A DNA stretch of 64,000 bases from JBFLYC01 sp040756735 (GCA_040756735.1 JBFLYC010000011.1:43835-107834); one strand, 5' to 3'; shown: positions 42,385 through 52,182, numbered from the stretch's first letter. Notes: generated from the letters alone by a model not told the origin. Made by a program: numbers and translations.

Positions 42385-44013
42385 ATGATAAATGGCAAAG
42401 ATATAAAACCGCAGGATATGGGAAAACCTGCTGAACAACTGACTAAATTTGCTGAGCTAATGGATTTACCTGCACCATATAATAAACCAGGAATGGAACC
42501 TCCACTTACAGAACCTAAAGATGCCTGGAAAGAAAAGTTTTGTGCATCCTTGGATGGCTATATTGGTATAGATACTTTGACAAGACCTGCAACAAAGGAA
42601 GAAGAGGAAGAGCAGGTAAAAAAGTTTTTAAGCGGCCTGGAAAAAATATTTTCAAATGAAACCAACAGGAATTTTATCCAACCCCTGCTCCTGTCTTTTG
42701 AGTACTGCGCAAAGTGTAATACTTGTTCAGAAGCATGTCATGTATTCCAGGCAAGCGGGCGACATGAAATGTACAGACCAATTTTCCGTTCGGAAGTTTT
42801 AAGAAGAATTGCCAAGAAACATTTCAAAAAAGGTGGCGGTCTTTTTGAGAAATTTGTTGGCGCCGATATAGACATTAACTGGGAGACAATTGCCAGGCTT
42901 GGTGAATTAGCATATAGGTGCAATCTCTGCAGGAGATGCGCACAAACCTGTCCTTTAGGCTTGGATAACGCATTATTGGCTAGAGAGATAAGAAAAATAT
43001 TCAGTCAGGAAATGGGTATAGCGCCTAAGCCCTTGCATGAAAAGGGAACTGTACTTCAGTTGAAAACCGGTTCTTCTACAGGTATTACCAAGCCGGCCTT
43101 CTTGGATAATATAGAGTTTATTGAAGAGGATATTGAAGAAAAAACGGGGAAAAAGATAAAAATACCAATTGACAAAAAAGGTGCTGATATATTATTAACC
43201 CACAACGCAGGGGAGTTTATGGCCTGGCCGGAAAACCCCGCTGCCTTTGCAATTATTTTTGAAGAGGCTGGTTTAGACTGGACCTTAAGCAGTGATCTGC
43301 TGGGGTATGATAACGTAAATTATGGTATATGGTATGATGATGCCCAGGCTAAAAAGATAGCTTTGCAGCAGTTTAAAGTTGCTAAAGATTTAGGGGTAAA
43401 TAGATTAGTTTTAGGCGAATGCGGCCATGCCCATAAAGCTGCGGCTGTAAGTGCAGATAGGCTTTTTACAGGGGAAGACTATGTACCTAGGGAAAGCTTC
43501 TTACCTTTACTTTGGGATTTGATAAAGAATAACAAACTTAAGCTTGATCCAAGCAAAAACAGTTTTCCGGTTACTTTGCATGACCCTTGTAATGTTGTTC
43601 GGATGATGGGAGTAGTTCAGCCTCAAAGAGAGATCATTAAGGCGGTTTGTCCACAATTCAGGGAAATGACTCCTCATGGTGTTCACAACTACTGTTGTGG
43701 AGGCGGCAGCGGATTTGCCATCATGAACGCAATGAATTTCTCTGAGTTTAGAAATAAGGTTAGCGCGCGTATGAAGTTTAAGCAGATTCTGGATGCATTC
43801 CAGGACACTATAGAAAACCCTGCAGTTCCAAAATATGTCTGTGCTCCATGTTCTAACTGTAAGGGTGCAATTAGGGATATCCTGGAATTCTACGAAGTAA
43901 CAGATAAGTTTAATGTTCATTATGGTGGACTGGTTGAGTTAGTGGTAAATGCTCTTGTTGATTTAGAGAAGCCTTATTTAGAATTCCTAAGAGATGATGA
44001 AGATGATTTTTAA
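42385..44013 (+). CDS. DsrK/HdrD/TmcB-like Fe-S oxidoreductase
   Basis: A 542-residue cytoplasmic protein. Two ferredoxin motifs, CAKCNTCSEACHVF (about 112) and CNLCRRCAQTCPLG (about 187), bind [4Fe-4S] clusters. Two CCG-type regions follow: LHDPCNVVRMMG with NYCCGGGSGF, and VCAPCSNCKG. This arrangement matches the catalytic non-cubane cluster site of HdrD/DsrK, which reduces or forms disulfides. Together with the upstream cytochrome b it would link quinone and a thiol/disulfide or similar couple. GGAGGAG precedes the ATG. Substrate unknown. Confidence 0.88.
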   Translation: MINGKDIKPQDMGKPAEQLTKFAELMDLPAPYNKPGMEPPLTEPKDAWKEKFCASLDGYIGIDTLTRPATKEEEEEQVKKFLSGLEKIFSNETNRNFIQPLLLSFEYCAKCNTCSEACHVFQASGRHEMYRPIFRSEVLRRIAKKHFKKGGGLFEKFVGADIDINWETIARLGELAYRCNLCRRCAQTCPLGLDNALLAREIRKIFSQEMGIAPKPLHEKGTVLQLKTGSSTGITKPAFLDNIEFIEEDIEEKTGKKIKIPIDKKGADILLTHNAGEFMAWPENPAAFAIIFEEAGLDWTLSSDLLGYDNVNYGIWYDDAQAKKIALQQFKVAKDLGVNRLVLGECGHAHKAAAVSADRLFTGEDYVPRESFLPLLWDLIKNNKLKLDPSKNSFPVTLHDPCNVVRMMGVVQPQREIIKAVCPQFREMTPHGVHNYCCGGGSGFAIMNAMNFSEFRNKVSARMKFKQILDAFQDTIENPAVPKYVCAPCSNCKGAIRDILEFYEVTDKFNVHYGGLVELVVNALVDLEKPYLEFLRDDEDDF

Positions 44014-44031
44014 GTATAAATTAAAGGATGT

Positions 44032-44062
44032 GGCCCAAGGTTTTAAGCCTGGGCCTTTTTTA
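44032..44062 (+). terminator. Intrinsic terminator after the DsrK-like gene
   Basis: GGCCCAAGG pairs with CCTGGGCC (one bulge) around TTTTAAG, followed by TTTTTTA. Confidence 0.9.
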
Positions 44063-44225
44063 TTATTTGGTGACATTTCAGAATTAAAAAGTTGGAAGTA
44101 GAATATATCGGATATGAGAATTATTTGTTTCTATAGCTTAGTTTAATAGTCTTGTATGTAAATAGGTTTTGGATATAATATGTTTAGATGTGGCTGTTAT
44201 TACACATTGCTTATAGGGGTTGATA

Positions 44226-44813
44226 GTGTTGAGTGAATGCAAATGGGATGAATTCTGGTATTTAGTTGCAGTGCCAAAAGGGGAACTCTTCAGTGAGGCT
44301 GTGAGAATACAAAAGGTATTATCTGACAGCCTACACATCTATAAGAAGACTCCACCACTTATTCATATTACAATTAGTGCTGTAAAACAGTTAGGCAAAG
44401 GCGAGTTAACGGAGTTTTCTGCTTTAGTTCATGAGGCCTTGTCTTCATATAATACCATCCGTATTTCATCTAAATCATTTGAGTGTTTTACCACTCCCCA
44501 TAAGAGCCTTGTATTGAAGATAGAAGATAACGAAGATCTAAACAATTTGCAGAAGGAATTGCAGGCGGTTTTAATGGAAAAGGGATACCTGATAATGCCT
44601 GCAGTAGCCAATTGGATCTTTCATATTACCATTGTAAGTGAATTATTTGCTTTTTCCCATTTACCTGAGGAGGAATTTAAAAAACTTTGTCAAAGAATTT
44701 CTCTTAGAAAAAGTCCTATCACAGGTTGGATTAAATCTTTAGAGTTATGGAGGCCAAGTTTAGATAGGAAAGAAAGGGTTATTGCAATCTATCCCATAGA
44801 ATCAACATGCTGA
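44226..44813 (+). CDS. 2H phosphoesterase / 2'-5' RNA ligase-like protein
   Basis: A 195-residue protein of the 2H phosphoesterase superfamily (LigT-like). The two signature HxTx motifs are IHITISAV (about 44) and FHITIVSE (about 136). Such enzymes act on 2',3'-cyclic or 2'-5' phosphodiester ends of RNA. I chose GTG at 44226, 7 bases after AGGGG; TTG at 44220 and 44229 are alternatives. Its last five bases, including the stop, are the first five bases of the tRNA-Thr gene, so a shared transcript must be cut for the tRNA. Confidence 0.8.
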   Translation: MLSECKWDEFWYLVAVPKGELFSEAVRIQKVLSDSLHIYKKTPPLIHITISAVKQLGKGELTEFSALVHEALSSYNTIRISSKSFECFTTPHKSLVLKIEDNEDLNNLQKELQAVLMEKGYLIMPAVANWIFHITIVSELFAFSHLPEEEFKKLCQRISLRKSPITGWIKSLELWRPSLDRKERVIAIYPIESTC

Positions 44814-44883
44814 TGTGGCTCAGGGGCAGAGCAGCGCACTCGTAATGCGCAGGTCGAGGGTTCGAATCCCTCCATCAGCTCCA
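44809..44883 (+). tRNA. tRNA-Thr (anticodon CGU), CCA encoded
   Basis: The acceptor stem GCTGATG/CATCAGC has seven perfect pairs. The D stem is GCTC/GAGC and the anticodon stem GCGCA/TGCGC holds loop CTCGTAA with CGT at 44841-44843. The T stem GAGGG/CCCTC holds TTCGAAT. The discriminator is U and CCA follows in the DNA (44881-44883). It decodes ACG. The 5' end overlaps the end of the upstream coding sequence by five bases. Confidence 0.96.
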
Positions 44884-45024
44884 TTTCATAATTATTTACT
44901 GTTTGCGGCAACCTAAGCCAAGCTCTTGAGGAGCTGAAGTTTAAGCCCAAGAAAATGTAGCTTGTGAGTAGTCAACTTATGGTTATTACTGCTTTGCGGT
45001 CTTTTTTGATGAGGCCGCATTTAT

Positions 45025-45063
45025 ATTAAGTTGGGGACGTTCCTCTGTGAGAGGTGTGTCCCC
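45025..45063. repeat. Dispersed GGGGAC-type inverted repeat before sleB (best-preserved copy)
   Basis: ATTAAGTTGGGGACGTTCCTCT is closed by AGAGGTGTGTCCCC after only GTG. The arms pair except for three central bases. The rest of the 300-base tRNA-sleB gap contains a possible GCGGTC/GGCCGC hairpin near 44996-45018 and nothing else I can name. Confidence 0.7.
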
Positions 45064-45183
45064 TTTCCTTATATAGTAAGCGTGTTCCCTTTCATTTTAT
45101 AAGAATACTTTCTATGAAACTGTATAAATGGACCTGGCATTTCAAAAAATACAACTAAATGAACTAGTTGATAGGAGGAAAAA

Positions 45184-45888
45184 ATGCGCGAAAAGTATAT
45201 TAGCTCATGGATTTTATTTGGCTTATTAATAATTTTTACATTTGTAGCTGTATTGGTTGGAAATCCAATGGACAATAAAGAAGTATATGCTTTAGGAGAT
45301 AGGACCTTAAAATGGGGAAGTAGGGGAGCTGATGTAAAAGAACTGCAAAGAAGTTTAAATGACCAAGGTTTTAATGCCGGTAGGGTTGACGGGATATATG
45401 GACCCAGGACAGCTGCAGCAGTCAGAAATTTACAAAAGGACAAAGGACTTACACCAGATGGAATTGCAGGACCATCTACTTTAGCCCTGTTGACAAGTGC
45501 ACAAATAACTGCTGAAAGGAGTGTGCCTGCAGCTAGCAAAGATGATGTGCAGCTGCTGGCAAGGGCAGTTTATGGGGAAGCCCGTGGTGAACCTTATGTG
45601 GGACAAGTTGCCGTAGCTGCTGTAGTTCTTAACAGGGTTCGTCACCCTTCTTTCCCAAATTCTATCGCTGGAGTAATTTTTCAACCGGGAGCGTTCACTG
45701 CCGTAAGTGATGGTCAGATCTGGCTGGGACTAAGTGAAACTGCTGTCAGAGCAGCTACAGATGCACTAAATGGGTGGGATCCCAGCAATGGAGCTCTTTA
45801 TTATTGGAATCCTGCAAAAGCCACATCTGGATGGATCTGGACTAGAAACATACATACAAGGATTGGAAAACATGTATTCGGATTATAA
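45184..45888 (+). CDS. sleB: Spore cortex-lytic enzyme SleB
   Basis: SleB is the germination lytic transglycosylase that degrades spore cortex. A signal/anchor segment (about 8-26) is followed by a peptidoglycan-binding domain (about 45-100, GSRGADVKELQRSLNDQGF, GIYGPRTAAAVRNLQ). The catalytic domain follows (about 118-234, LARAVYGEARGEPYVGQVAVAAVVLNR-type, with Glu in YGEARGE). The length is 234. ATAGGAGG precedes the ATG. ypeB follows 37 bases later, as in other spore formers. I found no convincing sigma-G promoter. Confidence 0.96.
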   Translation: MREKYISSWILFGLLIIFTFVAVLVGNPMDNKEVYALGDRTLKWGSRGADVKELQRSLNDQGFNAGRVDGIYGPRTAAAVRNLQKDKGLTPDGIAGPSTLALLTSAQITAERSVPAASKDDVQLLARAVYGEARGEPYVGQVAVAAVVLNRVRHPSFPNSIAGVIFQPGAFTAVSDGQIWLGLSETAVRAATDALNGWDPSNGALYYWNPAKATSGWIWTRNIHTRIGKHVFGL

Positions 45889-45925
45889 AAGGTATAAATG
45901 TCACTAACTGAGGAGTTGAATTAGC

Positions 45926-47290
45926 GTGAAAAAGTGGTGGTTTGCTTTTACAATAGGAGTTTTAGCAATCGCTTTGATCTGGACAGGATATTGGGGGCAA
46001 TTGCAGAACAAGCAGAAACAACAATTGATAGTTTTGCAAGAGGGTAATTATCAAAGGGCCTTCTATGATTTGCTTGGCAGTATGCAGATAGTTGAAAGCT
46101 CATTAGCTAAGGTGCTGGCGGCGGGTACACCGGTTTTTGAACGTTCACAACTAAATTTAGCCTGGCAGCATGCTCATTTGGCACAGAGAGATCTGGCCCA
46201 ACTTCCACTAACAAGAAATGTATTGGTGCAGACCCAAAAATTTTTAAATCAACTGGGTGATTATTGTTTTGTTTTATCTAATGGCAACAGACAAGAGATT
46301 ATGAGCAATGTTGACAGGCAGCAGATAATTAAACTGCATAATCAATCAACAAGTTTAACTGAGCAGTTGCAAGCTTTACAGTTGGATATGGGGGAGCAGC
46401 GATATCCTTGGATAAGAATTGCAACTAACAAGCATAGGGATTGGTCAGTGGCAACAAGAGAATTACCTGAAGAGGTTTTTGATAGACTAGAGGATCAATT
46501 ACAAACCTTTCCTCAATTAATATATGATGGACCTTTTTCAGAACAGGTTATTAATCGGGAGATTAGTTTAACTGGTAAGGAAATATCCAGGGAAGAAGCC
46601 ATGCAGATATCAATGGAATTTCTACATATAAAAGAACAAGGCATCGGCACAATCATGAGAATAGTGGAAAGCGACGATGAGGCAACCTTACCAGTTTACA
46701 CCGTTAGAGTCATACCGCAGGAAGGCCCAATAGGAGATCAAGTAGTATTAGACATCACAAAAGTAGGCGGCCATGTTGTATGGATGCTTAAAAACCGGGG
46801 GACAGGTACTACGGTATTATCTTTAATGGATGCTCAAGAAGCAGCTGAAGAGTTTATTCAAAAAATAGGATTTAAGAGTTTCATGCCTACAGGGGTAGTC
46901 CGTTCCTTTGATCAGGCAGTTGTATCTTTTGCTGAAATACAAGAGGAAATGGTTGTGTACCCACACTTGTTAAAGGCTAAAGTTGCTCTTGATACAGGGG
47001 AGATAATTGGATATGAGGGAATTAATTATATCCTAAGCAAAAAGGATAGGAAATGGCCTGAGGGAGCTTTAAGTGAAAGTGCAGCAAGGGAGAAGCTAAA
47101 TACTAATCTAAATGTGGAAATGATCAGAAAAGCAGTAATTCCCCTGGCAAATGGTAATGAGGCCTTTTGTTGGGAGTTTAAAGGACAAATAGGTGAAATG
47201 GTGTTTTTGGTTTATATAGATGCCATAACTGGGGAGGAACGAGACATTTTGAAATATATTGATACTGTTAACGGTATACTAACGATGTAA
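45926..47290 (+). CDS. ypeB: Germination protein YpeB
   Basis: YpeB is a spore membrane protein needed for SleB to localise and stay stable. The 454 residues have an N-terminal transmembrane helix (about 3-22), an SMQIVESSLAKVLA helical region, and three PepSY-like repeats in the C-terminal half (near GKEISREEAMQISMEFL, LMDAQEAAEEFIQKIG, LSESAAREKLNTNL). The start is GTG with GAGGAG upstream. It is paired with sleB and followed by a terminator. Confidence 0.95.
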   Translation: MKKWWFAFTIGVLAIALIWTGYWGQLQNKQKQQLIVLQEGNYQRAFYDLLGSMQIVESSLAKVLAAGTPVFERSQLNLAWQHAHLAQRDLAQLPLTRNVLVQTQKFLNQLGDYCFVLSNGNRQEIMSNVDRQQIIKLHNQSTSLTEQLQALQLDMGEQRYPWIRIATNKHRDWSVATRELPEEVFDRLEDQLQTFPQLIYDGPFSEQVINREISLTGKEISREEAMQISMEFLHIKEQGIGTIMRIVESDDEATLPVYTVRVIPQEGPIGDQVVLDITKVGGHVVWMLKNRGTGTTVLSLMDAQEAAEEFIQKIGFKSFMPTGVVRSFDQAVVSFAEIQEEMVVYPHLLKAKVALDTGEIIGYEGINYILSKKDRKWPEGALSESAAREKLNTNLNVEMIRKAVIPLANGNEAFCWEFKGQIGEMVFLVYIDAITGEERDILKYIDTVNGILTM

Positions 47291-47325
47291 AAATATAAAC
47301 CTCTAAAACATTTGCCAATAAACAT

Positions 47326-47350
47326 ACAGGCGTGAAATGCGCCTGTTTTA
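47326..47350 (+). terminator. Intrinsic terminator after ypeB
   Basis: ACAGGCG (47326-47332) pairs with CGCCTGT (47340-47346) around a 7-base loop and is followed by TTTA, with outer AACATA/TATGTT pairing possible. Confidence 0.8.
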
Positions 47351-47391
47351 TGTTAAAAAACAAAACATTTTCTCGCTTCACCAATTATGTT

Positions 47392-47400
47392 TGGTATAAT
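47392..47400 (+). promoter_or_regulatory. Extended -10 promoter of priA
   Basis: TGGTATAAT (47392-47400) is a TGnTATAAT extended -10 element 31 bases before the priA start. No good -35 is seen, which is usual for this class. Confidence 0.6.
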
Positions 47401-47430
47401 TTATATGGAAAGTAGAGGTGGGATTGCCAG

Positions 47431-49869
47431 GTGCAGAAACTGTATGCTAATGTGGTTATTAATAAAGCAAGCCGCTGGTTAGACAAAACTTTTCAATACT
47501 CTATACCTGACCATTTAAATGATCTAGCAGTAGTGGGATCTTTGGTTTTAGTTCCTTTTGGTAAAACTTTGGAATATGGATATATCCTTGAGCTTTCTTC
47601 AATTAAAGAGCATCCAACATTAAAAGCAATAGACACAGTTCTTTCTCCGGAGTTTAATTTAAATGAAGAGGAGATAAAGCTTGCCGAGTGGATTTGCGAT
47701 TATTATCTTGCGCCGAAAATTAAATGTTTGAAGCTTTTGACTCCAGCCGCTGCTTTCCCTGCTAAAGTCAAGGAGTTTAAGATATTAAATGGTGAAAACA
47801 ACTTTAATACCTTATCTGAAAAAGCTGGAGTTCTCTATAATAAACTTAAAGTTTACGGCAGCAAATGGGTAAAACACCAAAAATTTAAATCTAATTTTCC
47901 TAAAATGATGAAAGAATACCTGGAACTAGTCTCTAAGGGATATGTGATGGAGAGGTATACCTTACACGAACCTGCTAAAAGAACTGATTGGAATCTAATT
48001 AAGCCTGTTCTTAATATTTCTCAAGATAAACTAACTGAGTACATGGAAAAATTTTATAAAAAAGCTCCTCAACAATATACAATTTTAGATTATCTTTCCA
48101 AAGGTTGTAATGTGTCTGTACAAGAATTGCAAGTTCAAACAGGTATTGATATGGCAATAATCCGCAAATTGGAAGAAAAGGGCTTAATTAAGTTTAGCGA
48201 TATTAAAATGGATACCCATAGTCATTATAAATCTGTTTCATTAAACAACGATCAGCTTATGGCAACTAACCTCATAACCAAAAATATTAACGACAAGGTC
48301 TATAATCCATATCTACTCTTTGGAGTAACTGGCAGCGGCAAAACGGAAGTATATATGGAGCTAATTGAACAGTGTTTGAAGAGAGGAATGCAGTCTATTC
48401 TTTTGCTCCCTGAAATATTTCTAACCATGCAGATAGTTAAAAGGCTTGTGAAGAGGTTTGGTAATCAATTAGTAATTCTTCATAGTATGTTAACTGCCAG
48501 GGAAAGATTTGAAGCATGGAAGGCAGTCAAATTCGGGCAAAAAAAGGTGATTGTCGGGGCTAGATCTGCAATATTTGCCCCTGTGTCTAATCTAGGGATA
48601 ATTATTGTTGATGAAGAGCACGATACAAGTTATAAACAAGAAAGTGATCCGAAATATAATGCTAAAGAAGTGGCCATAAAAAGGGCAATACAGCATAAAT
48701 GCCCAGTGATTTTTGGATCTGCAACTCCTTCTATTGAAACTTTTTATGCAGCAGAAAAAGGAAAGATCAAACTCCTGTCTCTTCCAAATAGAGCAAATGA
48801 TTTGGCTACTCTCGCAGTGAAAGTTGTCGATATGAGAGCGGAATTAAGGAAGGGTAACCCGGGTATTTTTTGCAGCGAATTAGTAGAAGAGATGCAAAAC
48901 GCTTTTAAGAATGGTAAACAGGTGATTTTATATTTAAACAGAAGGGGTTATGCTTCTTTTGTCTTGTGTTACAACTGCGGATACGTAATTACTTGCGAAA
49001 ATTGTGAGGTCTCCTTGACTTATCATCAACCGCACCGGCAAATGGTTTGTCACTATTGTGGATTTAACAGGGAGATTCCCAGCAGATGCCCAAAGTGCAA
49101 TTCAAGTAAATGGAAACCCTTTGGCCTAGGAACTCAAAAAGTGGAGCATGAATTTAAAAAACTGTTTCCTGATATTAAAGTTGTCCGAATTGATGGTGAT
49201 TCTGCTGGTAAAAAGGATAAGGTTTTAAACTGGATAGATGATTTTGCAGCAGGAAAAATACAAGCTTTAATAGGCACCCAAATGATTGCTAAAGGTATGG
49301 ATTTTCCAAATATTACAGTTGTGGGGATTGTTGCAGCTGATATGACTTTAAATATACCAGATTTTAGGAGTAGAGAAAGGTCTTTTCAACTTCTTACTCA
49401 AGTAGCTGGACGGGCAGGTAGGGGAGATTGGCAGGGCAAGGTAATAATTCAGACATTTAATCCTGATGATTTAAGCATTATTCACTCAAAAAAGCAAGAT
49501 TATCTATCCTTTTATCAGGGTGAAATAAAATTCCGTAGAGAGTGCAACTATTCTCCCTTCACGCAAATAATCAGGATTGTTTTTACATCAAAAGAAGAAA
49601 CAGTAGTACGTGAAAGTGCTTTAATATTTTATTCATATTTAAAAGAACACTGTAATAACAAATTGAAAAGTGTTGAAATTTTGGGCCCAAGTCCATGTGG
49701 ACTGGTTAAACTAAATAAAGAATATAGATGGAATCTTATCTTAAAAGTAGCTAAAGGTGTAAATTTAAAACCTGGAATTAAGAAAGCTGTTGAGGATTTT
49801 TACGGCAAAGAAGCTGTATCAAAAAAGCTTATGATTAACATTGACGTTAGTCCTACTAATTTCGCATAG
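47431..49869 (+). CDS. priA: Primosomal protein N' (PriA helicase)
   Basis: PriA restarts stalled replication forks. The 812 residues contain the N-terminal 3'-DNA-binding domain (about 1-105) and Walker [15 protein letters not shown] (about 298). The box [11 protein letters not shown] and GSATPSIET follow. The zinc-binding region has eight cysteines: [19 protein letters not shown] and CPKC. The helicase C-terminal part has [18 protein letters not shown] and [10 protein letters not shown] 40-residue lysine-rich stretch near 115-160 is less conserved. The start is GTG behind AGGTGG. priA-def-fmt order is conserved in Firmicutes. Confidence 0.96.
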   Translation: MQKLYANVVINKASRWLDKTFQYSIPDHLNDLAVVGSLVLVPFGKTLEYGYILELSSIKEHPTLKAIDTVLSPEFNLNEEEIKLAEWICDYYLAPKIKCLKLLTPAAAFPAKVKEFKILNGENNFNTLSEKAGVLYNKLKVYGSKWVKHQKFKSNFPKMMKEYLELVSKGYVMERYTLHEPAKRTDWNLIKPVLNISQDKLTEYMEKFYKKAPQQYTILDYLSKGCNVSVQELQVQTGIDMAIIRKLEEKGLIKFSDIKMDTHSHYKSVSLNNDQLMATNLITKNINDKVYNPYLLFGVTGSGKTEVYMELIEQCLKRGMQSILLLPEIFLTMQIVKRLVKRFGNQLVILHSMLTARERFEAWKAVKFGQKKVIVGARSAIFAPVSNLGIIIVDEEHDTSYKQESDPKYNAKEVAIKRAIQHKCPVIFGSATPSIETFYAAEKGKIKLLSLPNRANDLATLAVKVVDMRAELRKGNPGIFCSELVEEMQNAFKNGKQVILYLNRRGYASFVLCYNCGYVITCENCEVSLTYHQPHRQMVCHYCGFNREIPSRCPKCNSSKWKPFGLGTQKVEHEFKKLFPDIKVVRIDGDSAGKKDKVLNWIDDFAAGKIQALIGTQMIAKGMDFPNITVVGIVAADMTLNIPDFRSRERSFQLLTQVAGRAGRGDWQGKVIIQTFNPDDLSIIHSKKQDYLSFYQGEIKFRRECNYSPFTQIIRIVFTSKEETVVRESALIFYSYLKEHCNNKLKSVEILGPSPCGLVKLNKEYRWNLILKVAKGVNLKPGIKKAVEDFYGKEAVSKKLMINIDVSPTNFA

Positions 49870-49885
49870 TATAGGAGGTATAAGT

Positions 49886-50341
49886 ATGGCAGTCTATCAA
49901 ATTATCAAAGTGGGAGATAGTATTTTACGGGAAAAAGCAAAACCAGTTAATAAAATCAATTCAAATATCCTAAAACTATTGGATAATATGGCAGATACCA
50001 TGTATGATGCACCAGGGGTAGGGCTGGCTGCGCCTCAGATTGGAGTTTCAAAACGTGTAATAATTGTTGATGTAGGTGAAGGACTTGTTGAGTTAATAAA
50101 TCCAGAGCTTATCGAAGCACAGGATACTGAAATCGATTTTGAAGGATGTTTAAGTGTACCAGGATATAGAGGTGAAGTCGCAAGGGCAGGAAAAATTACA
50201 GTAAAAGGTCTTAATAGGGAAGGTAAGGAGATTACCGTGCAGGGAGAAGGTTTATTGGCTAGGGCTCTTCAACACGAGTTAGACCATTTAGATGGTATAC
50301 TATTTATAGATATTGCACAAAACGTACAGCCTATTGAATAA
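49886..50341 (+). CDS. def: Peptide deformylase
   Basis: Def removes the formyl group from new proteins. At 151 residues it carries all three motifs: [18 protein letters not shown] (Cys metal ligand) and QHELDHLDG (two His ligands and catalytic Glu). I chose ATG at 49886, 8 bases after TAGGAGG; an open frame continues upstream into priA but without family sequence. The next gene, fmt, adds the formyl group to initiator tRNA. Confidence 0.97.
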   Translation: MAVYQIIKVGDSILREKAKPVNKINSNILKLLDNMADTMYDAPGVGLAAPQIGVSKRVIIVDVGEGLVELINPELIEAQDTEIDFEGCLSVPGYRGEVARAGKITVKGLNREGKEITVQGEGLLARALQHELDHLDGILFIDIAQNVQPIE

Positions 50342-50359
50342 AAGAAATAGGTGATGATT

Positions 50360-51292
50360 ATGAAGTTTGTATTTATGGGAACACCTGAATTTGCTGTTCC
50401 TTCCTTAAGGGCAGTCAATGATGCTGATATGGAGATATCCTTGGTTGTCACTCAGCCAGATAGGAAAAAAGGTAGGGGTAATATTGTCCAAGCTCCCCCT
50501 GTAAAGACTTCAGCTCAAGAATTAAATATTAAGCTTTTACAACCTGAAACCTTAAAGGATAAAGGCATTATCCGCCAATTAATGGGTATCAGGCCCCAAG
50601 CGATTATTGTTGTGGCTTATGGTCAGCTAATTCCTAAAGAGATATTGGACATACCTCAATATGGTTGTATAAATGTTCATGCCAGCCTTTTGCCAAAATA
50701 CAGGGGAGCAGCTCCCATTCATTGGGCTGTTATAAATGGAGAAGCAAAAACAGGAATATCAATTATGCAATTAGATGAAGGGTTCGATACAGGGCCAATT
50801 CTGGCTCAACAAGAAGTTATCATAGATGGTGATGATACTACCGGGTCTTTACATGATAAGCTTGCTCATGTAGGAGCTAGGCTTTTAGTAGAAACATTAA
50901 AAAAACTCCCTAAGGGAATAAGCAGCTCTGCTCAAATTGAGGAATTTGCTACCTATGCTCCTAAACTTACTAGAGATATTGAAAGGATAACTTGGTTTAA
51001 AACTGCTTTTGAAATACATAATCTCATAAGGGGGTTAAACCCATGGCCTGGTGCCTATACAACCCTTAATGGAGAATACATTAAAATTTGGCAGAGTAAA
51101 ATATTCGATGAACAAAAAGTTGAAGGTCCTCCTGGTACAATTGTCAATGCAAATTATCATGGTGGTATAATAGTACAAGGAGGAAAAGGATTAATTGACA
51201 TTAGAGAATTGCAACTTGCTGGCAAAAGACGTCTAACAGCACAAAACTTTTTGCTGGGTTTCGCCCTTAAAGAAGGAGATATTTTTGTGTAA
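50360..51292 (+). CDS. fmt: Methionyl-tRNA formyltransferase
   Basis: Fmt formylates Met-tRNA-fMet. MKFVFMGTPEFAVPSL is the family N-terminus. The catalytic block is GCINVHASLLPKYRGAAPIHWAVINGE, with the conserved Asn, His and later Asp in MQLDEGFDTG. The C-terminal OB-like domain begins near residue 205; the total is 310. I chose ATG at 50360 since AGGTGATG lies just upstream; GTG 50351 and ATG 50354 are within or next to the ribosome site. Confidence 0.96.
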   Translation: MKFVFMGTPEFAVPSLRAVNDADMEISLVVTQPDRKKGRGNIVQAPPVKTSAQELNIKLLQPETLKDKGIIRQLMGIRPQAIIVVAYGQLIPKEILDIPQYGCINVHASLLPKYRGAAPIHWAVINGEAKTGISIMQLDEGFDTGPILAQQEVIIDGDDTTGSLHDKLAHVGARLLVETLKKLPKGISSSAQIEEFATYAPKLTRDIERITWFKTAFEIHNLIRGLNPWPGAYTTLNGEYIKIWQSKIFDEQKVEGPPGTIVNANYHGGIIVQGGKGLIDIRELQLAGKRRLTAQNFLLGFALKEGDIFV

Positions 51293-51306
51293 AGGGGTAA
51301 TAACTA

Positions 51307-52107
51307 ATGATAACAAGAAAAAGGATTTTCATTGGTTTAATATGTTTAAGCCTGCTTTTGATAGCTGGTATCCTTCTTTTTAGTTGGCATTTATTTTTTA
51401 AAAGTACAGGAGCTTACCAACAGGTTGTTGCTGGGTTAATTGTTGGCTTTTTGCTGCTGGTTTTAGCAATGTTGGCATTTGGAATTGCTGGATTAATAAT
51501 TGCTCTTTGGAAGGAAAGGAACATGCCCCCTTTATTACAAAATATTATGTTGTTTGCTGTAAATATTCTTTTTCCTGTAGCTTTGTCATTAGGTAAAGTT
51601 CTAAAAATTGACAAGAAGACAATTAAAAGCTCCTTTATAGAAGTTAATAATCAATTGGTAAAGGCGAAAAAGTTGGACATTGAACCAAGTAAGGTCATGA
51701 TTTTGGCACCCCATTGCCTCCAAAAGAGTGATTGCCTTCATAAAATAACCATACACTCTGATAATTGTCACAGGTGCGGCGGTTGTCCAATAGATGACCT
51801 CCATGGTATAGCAGAAAAATATGGAGTACGGTTAGTAGTAGCCACTGGTGGTACTTTAGCTAGAAAGTTCATTGAAGAATATCGCCCTAAAGCAGTTGTT
51901 GCTATTGCTTGTGAAAGAGACTTAACTAGTGGCATACAAGACAGCAATCCCCTGCCGGTCCTTGGTGTATTGAATATTAGACCGGAGGGGCCTTGCTTTA
52001 ATACTAAGGTGAAATTAGGCGCTGTAGAAGATGCCATATTATTTTTTTTGAATAGTAAACCGATAACCCAAGGTATTTTTCATGTAACAAACGAACACAA
52101 TGTATAA
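51307..52107 (+). CDS. DUF116 family membrane protein
   Basis: A 266-residue protein with two or three N-terminal transmembrane helices (about 8-29, 40-65, 80-95) and a soluble DUF116 domain. The conserved part holds LAPHCLQKSDCLHKI, CHRCGGCPIDDLHGIAEKYG, ATGGTLARKFIEEYRPKAVVAIACERDL and NIRPEGPCFNT. Seven or so conserved cysteines suggest a metal or Fe-S site. Function unknown. DUF116 genes commonly sit next to fmt and def in Clostridia, as here. Confidence 0.88.
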   Translation: MITRKRIFIGLICLSLLLIAGILLFSWHLFFKSTGAYQQVVAGLIVGFLLLVLAMLAFGIAGLIIALWKERNMPPLLQNIMLFAVNILFPVALSLGKVLKIDKKTIKSSFIEVNNQLVKAKKLDIEPSKVMILAPHCLQKSDCLHKITIHSDNCHRCGGCPIDDLHGIAEKYGVRLVVATGGTLARKFIEEYRPKAVVAIACERDLTSGIQDSNPLPVLGVLNIRPEGPCFNTKVKLGAVEDAILFFLNSKPITQGIFHVTNEHNV

Positions 52108-52127
52108 AAAGGTGATTTTGCAATGAG

Positions 52128-52182
52128 TTTATCTTGACAAAAATGATATAATTGAATTTATCTTGACAAAAATGATATAATT
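52128..52182 (+). promoter_or_regulatory. Duplicated 29-base promoter segment upstream of the yugP-like gene
   Basis: TTTATCTTGACAAAAATGAT and the following ATAATT occur twice with a period of 29 bases. Each copy ends in TGATATAAT (52144-52152 and 52173-52181), an extended -10 element. TTGACA in each copy is only 7 bases from its own -10, too close to act as its -35. TTGAAT (52152-52157), at the junction, is 18 bases from the second -10. Confidence 0.65.

Noticed and set aside
45064..45183. A sigma-G promoter for sleB
   Set aside because: GTATA at 45122-45126 has no matching CATNNTA about 18 bases downstream; no candidate fits both elements.
52134..52181. TTGACA and TATAAT as a standard -35/-10 pair in each repeat copy
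   Set aside because: They are separated by only 7 bases in each copy, far from the 17 needed, so each TATAAT is better read as an extended -10 element.
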